64,000 nucleotides of DNA from assembly GCA_023436885.1 (NCBI GenBank), contig JAEZHI010000016.1, positions 12,151 through 76,150 of the forward strand, in the 5' to 3' direction. The translations under genes were made by a program, and so were the position numbers. Below the pieces are notes generated by a model. It saw only the letters and a program-made list of their open reading frames with translations, was not told the DNA's origin and searched no databases. Source of the DNA: Pseudomonadota bacterium. GTDB taxonomy: Bacteria; Pseudomonadota; Alphaproteobacteria; Rhizobiales; Pleomorphomonadaceae. Below, one piece after another: positions 60,206 to 64,000 of the stretch (position 1 is the stretch's first letter; every line of letters starts with the position of its first letter).

Positions 60206-61560
60206 AGATTTCTACTGAAAATCCTGTTCAGATGTCTTTTCAATCAATGCGCGAAGATCCATCAGGTACGTAAGGCCAGCTTCATTCTTCAAGGCGTCAA
60301 CCTTGCCTAAGTGTTCTCCCAAATCCATCGCTACGTCGCCCGCTAAAATCAGCGAACTCTTAACGAGTTGAGTTGGGCTGAGTGGAGGATTGACTGCGGC
60401 GACTTTCAGTCCTCTAAAAACACGACCAAATACGCGAAAGAACCACTGCTTTCTCTCCAACTCAATCTTATGATTTAGGTCCGTTAATGCAGGGCGAACG
60501 GTCGTATCAACAATATCCGCTCCAATTTGGGCAACGTCCTCCATGGATTTGCAATCCTTGATTGCTTTTTTCATTTCCACGGAAAGCTTAAGCATCGTTG
60601 ACCAGAATAATGATAACTGATCATGAAGCTTCTCACGAGCCTCCAAAATTACCTCTGCTGGGGCCGCTACGGTTGCGGGAAACAATATTTCGACGGATTT
60701 TATTGCCAATAGAGATGCGAGTTCTTTGGATGTAATTTTAGCCGCGTTAAACGAGTTTATGCTATTGGTTGAACTTCCGATAACAGGAATATAGCCGTTA
60801 TCGATCAAAGAAGAGATTCCCGTATCTTTCTCTGATGCTAATATCATTGGAGATCTACTAACTCGATACTTATTCAATTCGCCGGGGCCGCCCTCCCGGA
60901 TGAGCTCTACGTGAAGCGGGCCGGACTCTTCGAACGCGTCAGTCTCAATCACCGCACCAAATAGCTCGTGGTTTTTAATTGCCACGCTCATGCACCAATC
61001 TAGATACCGTAACGCGGTTTCCTTCTGTTGAGGCGCAAGCTCCGCAAATGGATCAACAGCAACGTCATTCGAAGTCTGTTTGATTTTTATTTTTTTGTAC
61101 GCATCGTTACTACTATTTATTTCGTGTGTGCGGCAAAAATCAACAATAAGCTCTGTGTCGTTTGGTAAGTATACCTTCTCGAATACAAGGCAAAGCGCCG
61201 TCATCGTCGCTTGATTTGGGACCAATAGTCCAGAGCAATATGCTGCCTTAAAGGAGTTTATCGGTCGCATTAAATTCCCCGCTGGCGAACGCCACCGTTC
61301 GCAATGTAAACGGGAGCTACCAGGATAAATTGTAATATGCCCTGAGTTATGCAAGCAAGGTTCATTCACTCGCAGTAGGAATACAACCAATCTACATCTT
61401 GGACCGCCAGAGGGTGGAGACGTTGACGTTTAATGACGAGGTTCAGTCTGACCGGCTCAATAGTCGCCGGCGACCAACTTGTGCCAAGTCCACCAATCGA
61501 TACCGGTAGGAAGTTCCGTACCGAGCGCTTGTCGTGAGTTGCCGCCCCCCCTCACGCTTA
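60206..61560. mobile_element. AT-rich islet interrupting the YciI gene
   Basis: Composition changes sharply to AT-rich just after the YciI fragment and returns to GC-rich at about 61540-61600. One gene (60212-61270) fills it. No integrase, transposase or clean direct repeat was found, so the mode of arrival is unknown. The plan matches the islet at 8867-10260: one orphan gene, insertion into or beside a metabolic gene, and loss of host sequence. Confidence 0.5.
60212..61270 (-). CDS. Unknown protein of an AT-rich islet
   Basis: A 352-residue soluble protein that I cannot assign. It begins MRPINSFKAAYCSGLLVPNQ; the C-terminal half (about 225-350) is helical with VAAPAEVILEAREKLHDQLS, VEMKKAIKDCKSMEDVAQIG and ALTDLNHKIELERKQW, suggesting a coiled-coil or toxin-like helical domain, followed by a weakly hydrophobic LVKSSLILAGDVAMDLG. 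ATG at 61270 follows GGGGAATTTA; the frame is open to 61390. Base composition is far more AT-rich than in the window. Orphan placement in an islet suggests a defence or selfish role, by inference. Confidence 0.6.
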   Translation of the reverse strand: MRPINSFKAAYCSGLLVPNQATMTALCLVFEKVYLPNDTELIVDFCRTHEINSSNDAYKKIKIKQTSNDVAVDPFAELAPQQKETALRYLDWCMSVAIKNHELFGAVIETDAFEESGPLHVELIREGGPGELNKYRVSRSPMILASEKDTGISSLIDNGYIPVIGSSTNSINSFNAAKITSKELASLLAIKSVEILFPATVAAPAEVILEAREKLHDQLSLFWSTMLKLSVEMKKAIKDCKSMEDVAQIGADIVDTTVRPALTDLNHKIELERKQWFFRVFGRVFRGLKVAAVNPPLSPTQLVKSSLILAGDVAMDLGEHLGKVDALKNEAGLTYLMDLRALIEKTSEQDFQ

Positions 61561-61711
61561 TCGATCGCAATGCTTCGCTAAACGTTTGACCTGTCGCTCC
61601 CATTCACCAACTGGTCGTAGTAGAGATAAGGACTGCCGCCTCACCCCTCATCAGGACCTTTCCGCCATCGACTGCCCTGGCGAGGTTCCCAGCGCATCTC
61701 CGGAACACCGC
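61271..61711. other. Gene-free junction region right of the islet
   Basis: Includes the upstream region of the unknown gene (AT-rich, to about 61540) and GC-rich DNA leading to the end of the methyltransferase gene. No further gene, repeat or YciI remnant was recognised. Confidence 0.35.
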
Positions 61712-62518
61712 TCACTTCTCGGCGCAGATGGCGTAGCGATGCTGGGTGGCGCGTTCGAGGCCCTTGAGGAAGGAGAAGTTCTTTCTCTGGGTGCGGTGGA
61801 TGGCGCGCATGTCGGTGTCGAGCGTCACCTTCGAGAAGCCCGCCTCCTTCAGCAGCGCCACCACCGCGTTCGCCCGTGCGCCTTGCGAGAAATAGACGCG
61901 CGACAGGATCGACTGATGGGTGGCGGCCATCTCGCTGGTGACGGGACCATTCACCGGTCCCGCCGACCCAAGACCGAGGCGGGCGAGCAAGGCCGACAGC
62001 CAGCGCGCGGCCTTGGCCACCGGGCCGGCATTGACGAAATCGCCGTCGACCACCAGCAGTTTGCCGCCCGGCTTCAGCAGGCGGTGCCACTCGCGGAAGG
62101 CGGCGAGCGGGTCGACCAGCGTCCAGACCAGATGGCGGTTGGTGATCACGTCATAGCTCGCGTCCGGCTCCATCGTGTTCTCGGCATCGCCGAGATAGAA
62201 GCGGATCCGCCGGCCGCGCTGGGCCGCCTTGGCGCGGGCGCGCTCCAGCATCGGCTCGGCCCAGTCCATGCCCGTCACCTCGAAGCCGAGATCGTCGAGC
62301 AAGTGGGAGACCACCGCGGTGCCGCAGGCGAGATCGAGCGCGGCGCGGCCCGCTCCCTCGCCGAGATGGCGCCTCAAAAGCGCATGCCAGGCGGCGCGCT
62401 CCGCCTCGGAGAAGATCTCATGGCCGGGCTGGCTGTCAAAGGTCGCGGCCCTCGCTGACCAATAGGCCTGGATCTCGTCGCGGAGGTTCATGTTGGAGAG
62501 CGCCGCACGCGTGTTCAT
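61712..62518 (-). CDS. Class I SAM-dependent methyltransferase
   Basis: A 268-residue methyltransferase of the Methyltransf_11 type. Motif I reads ALDLACGTAVVSHLLDDLG (about 60-78), then V-T-G-M-D-W-A (acidic end of strand 2), Y-L-G-D-A-E-N and the post-motif HRLLKPGGKLLVVDGDF. ATG at 62518 is used; 62491 is an alternative. It is divergent from the ABC binding protein, sharing a gap with the iron-responsive operator, which suggests a role in siderophore, heme or metal-chelate handling. This is inference from position. Confidence 0.87.
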   Translation of the reverse strand: MNTRAALSNMNLRDEIQAYWSARAATFDSQPGHEIFSEAERAAWHALLRRHLGEGAGRAALDLACGTAVVSHLLDDLGFEVTGMDWAEPMLERARAKAAQRGRRIRFYLGDAENTMEPDASYDVITNRHLVWTLVDPLAAFREWHRLLKPGGKLLVVDGDFVNAGPVAKAARWLSALLARLGLGSAGPVNGPVTSEMAATHQSILSRVYFSQGARANAVVALLKEAGFSKVTLDTDMRAIHRTQRKNFSFLKGLERATQHRYAICAEK

Positions 62519-62571
62519 GGCGAAAAGTCCGTCGGTGGAAGTGAGCCTGGAAGCCTTCTAAAAGATAATTC

Positions 62572-62599
62572 TTGACTGTTAAAGTCATAAAATCATAAT
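62572..62599 (+). promoter_or_regulatory. Iron-responsive operator (TGA-N9-TCA) and promoter
   Basis: TGACTGTTAAAGTCA (62573-62587) matches the TGA-N9-TCA iron-responsive operator recognised by RirA in rhizobia, with extended TGACT/AGTCA symmetry. It overlaps a promoter TTGACT (62572-62577), 16 bases, CATAAT (62594-62599), 30 bases ahead of the binding-protein start. RirA would repress here when iron is sufficient. The methyltransferase gene is divergent from the same site. Confidence 0.6.
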
Positions 62600-62629
62600 C
62601 ACGCCAAATTCCGACGCTGGGAGAAAAAA

Positions 62630-63766
62630 GTGTTTCATTTCAGAATGGTGGCTCGCGCCGCCGCGATTTCGCTCGCCCTGATGCCGGGCCTGGCCATGGC
62701 CGATAAGGTCAAGATCACCGACATCACCGGTCGCGAGGTCGAGGTCAATGTGCCGGTCCAGCGCGTAATCCTCGGCGAAGGCCGCCAGGTCTATTTCACC
62801 GGCGCGCTCGATACCGACGACCCGTTCAAGCGCGTCGTCGGCTGGCGCGACGATTTCAAGAAGGCCGACCTCGACGGCTATAACATCTACCTCCAGAAAT
62901 TCCCCCAAATGGCGACCATCCCGACCTTCGGCGGCATGAAGGACGGCACCTTCGACATCGAGCAGGCCGTGGCGCTGAAGCCCGACGTGATCATCATGAA
63001 CACCGAGGCGAAATCGGCGACCGAAGAATCCGGCTATATCGAGAAGCTCGCCAAGGTCGGCATCCCCCTCGTCTACATCGACTTCCGCGAAAAGCCGATG
63101 CAGAACACCGACGCCTCGATGCGCATCATCGGCACGCTGTTCGGCAAGCAGGACCGGGCCGAGGCGTTCGTGAAGTTCCGTCAGGCGGAAATTTCCAAGG
63201 TCACCGACAGGCTGGCCAAGGCCGGCGATATCAAGAAGCCCCTGGTGTTCATCGAACGGGCGGGCGGCTATTCGGACGATTGCTGCATGTCCTTCGGCAA
63301 CGAGAACTTCGGCAAGATGGTCGAGCTCGCCGGCGGCATCAACCTCGCCAAGGACATCATTCCCGGCACCTTCGGCACCGTGAACCCCGAGCAGGTCATC
63401 GCCTCCAACCCGGACCAGATCATCGTCACCGGCTCCAACTGGGAGCTCTATGTGCCCGGAGGCAAGTGGGTGGGCGTCGGCCCGGGCGCCAACCAGGAGG
63501 AAGCCAGGACAAAGCTCGCCGCGCTGATGCAGCGTCCCGGATTCACCGGCGTCAAGGCGGTGACCGAGGGCAACTTCCACGCCATCTGGCACCAGTTCTA
63601 CAACAGCCCCTACCAGTTCGTGGCCGTGCAGCAGATCGCCAAGTGGCTGTATCCGGACCTGTTCAAGGATCTCGATCCGGACGCGACCTTCAGGGAGCTG
63701 CACCAGCGCTTCCTGCCGGTGGACTACCACCCCGGCTACTTCGTCTCGCTGAACAGCGGATCGTGA
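62630..63766 (+). CDS. ABC transporter substrate-binding protein, iron/siderophore type
   Basis: A 378-residue periplasmic binding protein of the FepB/FhuD/BtuF group (PF01497). Signal peptide MVARAAAISLALMPGLAMA (residues 6-24) and mature start DKVKITDITGREVEVNVPVQ are typical: D-x-x-G-R-x-V-x-V-P. The domain linkage helix and C-lobe follow (GGINLAKDIIPGTFGTVNPE, then QVIASNPDQIIVTGSNW). GTG at 62630 with GGGAG upstream, or ATG at 62645. The iron-responsive operator supports iron-siderophore or heme import. Permease and ATPase genes would be expected to follow, but a repeat begins 170 bases later. Confidence 0.87.
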   Translation: MFHFRMVARAAAISLALMPGLAMADKVKITDITGREVEVNVPVQRVILGEGRQVYFTGALDTDDPFKRVVGWRDDFKKADLDGYNIYLQKFPQMATIPTFGGMKDGTFDIEQAVALKPDVIIMNTEAKSATEESGYIEKLAKVGIPLVYIDFREKPMQNTDASMRIIGTLFGKQDRAEAFVKFRQAEISKVTDRLAKAGDIKKPLVFIERAGGYSDDCCMSFGNENFGKMVELAGGINLAKDIIPGTFGTVNPEQVIASNPDQIIVTGSNWELYVPGGKWVGVGPGANQEEARTKLAALMQRPGFTGVKAVTEGNFHAIWHQFYNSPYQFVAVQQIAKWLYPDLFKDLDPDATFRELHQRFLPVDYHPGYFVSLNSGS

Positions 63767-63818
63767 TGAAGGTTGCCGGTGGCTTCGGTCGCCGGCGCCT
63801 GCACTTGAGGCCACATCC

Positions 63819-64000
63819 ATGAAGGCACCCTCCCTCTCCACGGCGGCCGCCGTCCTTCTCCCGCTCGACCGCTACCGTATGCACACATCTCCGATGGTCT
63901 CTCTTTTGGGCTGCGCTGGAGAGCGTGTCCACGTAGGAACGGGGCATCTGATATCACCCGCTTGCCCTATGCGGCCTGAGGTTCCCGCCTGCGCGGGAAT
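63819..64000 (+). CDS. Partial open frame running off the window
   Basis: ATG at 63819, 53 bases after the binding-protein stop, opens MKAPSLSTAAAVLLPLDRYR, which could be the N terminus of a FecCD-type permease. From about 63900 the frame enters the family 1 repeat and reads non-permease sequence, so this is either a chance frame or a permease gene broken by the repeat. Open at the window edge. Confidence 0.25.
   Translation, partial: MKAPSLSTAAAVLLPLDRYRMHTSPMVSLLGCAGERVHVGTGHLISPACPMRPEVPACAG
63945..64000. repeat. Interspersed palindromic repeat, family 1 (copy h, partial)
   Basis: Starts CTGATATCACCCGCTTGCCC and reaches the left arm GCCTGAGGTTCCCGCCTGCG at the end of the window, as in copy e. 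The rest lies outside. Confidence 0.7.

Noticed and set aside
60206..61560. Insertion sequence
   Set aside because: The single gene has no DDE or other transposase motif and no terminal inverted repeats were found.

Overview
The window looks like a chromosomal stretch of a GC-rich alphaproteobacterium, most likely of the Hyphomicrobiales (Rhizobiales). The reasons are strongly GC-biased third codon positions, FitAB-type toxin-antitoxin genes, a TGA-N9-TCA iron-responsive operator of the RirA type in front of an iron-type ABC binding protein, and two families of intergenic palindromic repeats, one carrying the AAAACCGGTTCCCACTTTT word common in rhizobial intergenic DNA. No genus can be named from sequence alone. 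No rRNA, complete tRNA, transposase, integrase or CRISPR array was seen.

Layout. 1-11 kb: a deaminating FAD oxidoreductase, two GNAT enzymes, a GFA protein, a ureohydrolase/ornithine-cyclodeaminase pair, a FitAB toxin-antitoxin module, an MsbA-like ABC exporter, and a second broken ureohydrolase/cyclodeaminase pair split by an AT-rich islet that carries a DUF3883 (PD-(D/E)XK-like) gene. 11-38.9 kb: a long run of small redox enzymes (SDRs, aldo/keto reductases, a zinc-type alcohol dehydrogenase, an epoxide-hydrolase-like enzyme), nearly every one beside its own MarR, TetR, AraC or LysR regulator, often with a visible palindromic operator in the shared intergenic gap; a chemoreceptor gene at 27.9-30.0 kb ends against a tRNA 3' fragment. 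39-44 kb: a DyP peroxidase / SrpA-like catalase operon beside a TolB-type winged-helix regulator. 45-48.4 kb: an ABC-F ATPase preceded by a leader peptide and attenuator-like hairpins, a methyltransferase and a small membrane protein.

48.5-54.0 kb is the most unusual part: four tightly overlapping genes on the minus strand with lower GC than their surroundings. They encode a protein with two GHKL ATPase modules (an Hsp90/MORC-like one at the N terminus and a histidine-kinase core with an H-box at the C terminus), a receiver-domain protein, an HNH nuclease and an Eco57I-like N6-adenine methyltransferase. This reads as a restriction-modification or defence cassette with a built-in phosphorelay, and I do not recognise it as a named system.

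54.3-64 kb: LMW-phosphatase-like protein, LysR, DJ-1/PfpI, a quinol-monooxygenase-like protein, a 0.8 kb block of mosaic repeats, ferritin, a Tat-type metallo-beta-lactamase-fold hydrolase, a YciI gene truncated by a second AT-rich islet (one unknown gene), a SAM methyltransferase, and an iron-type ABC binding protein that runs into another repeat at the window edge.
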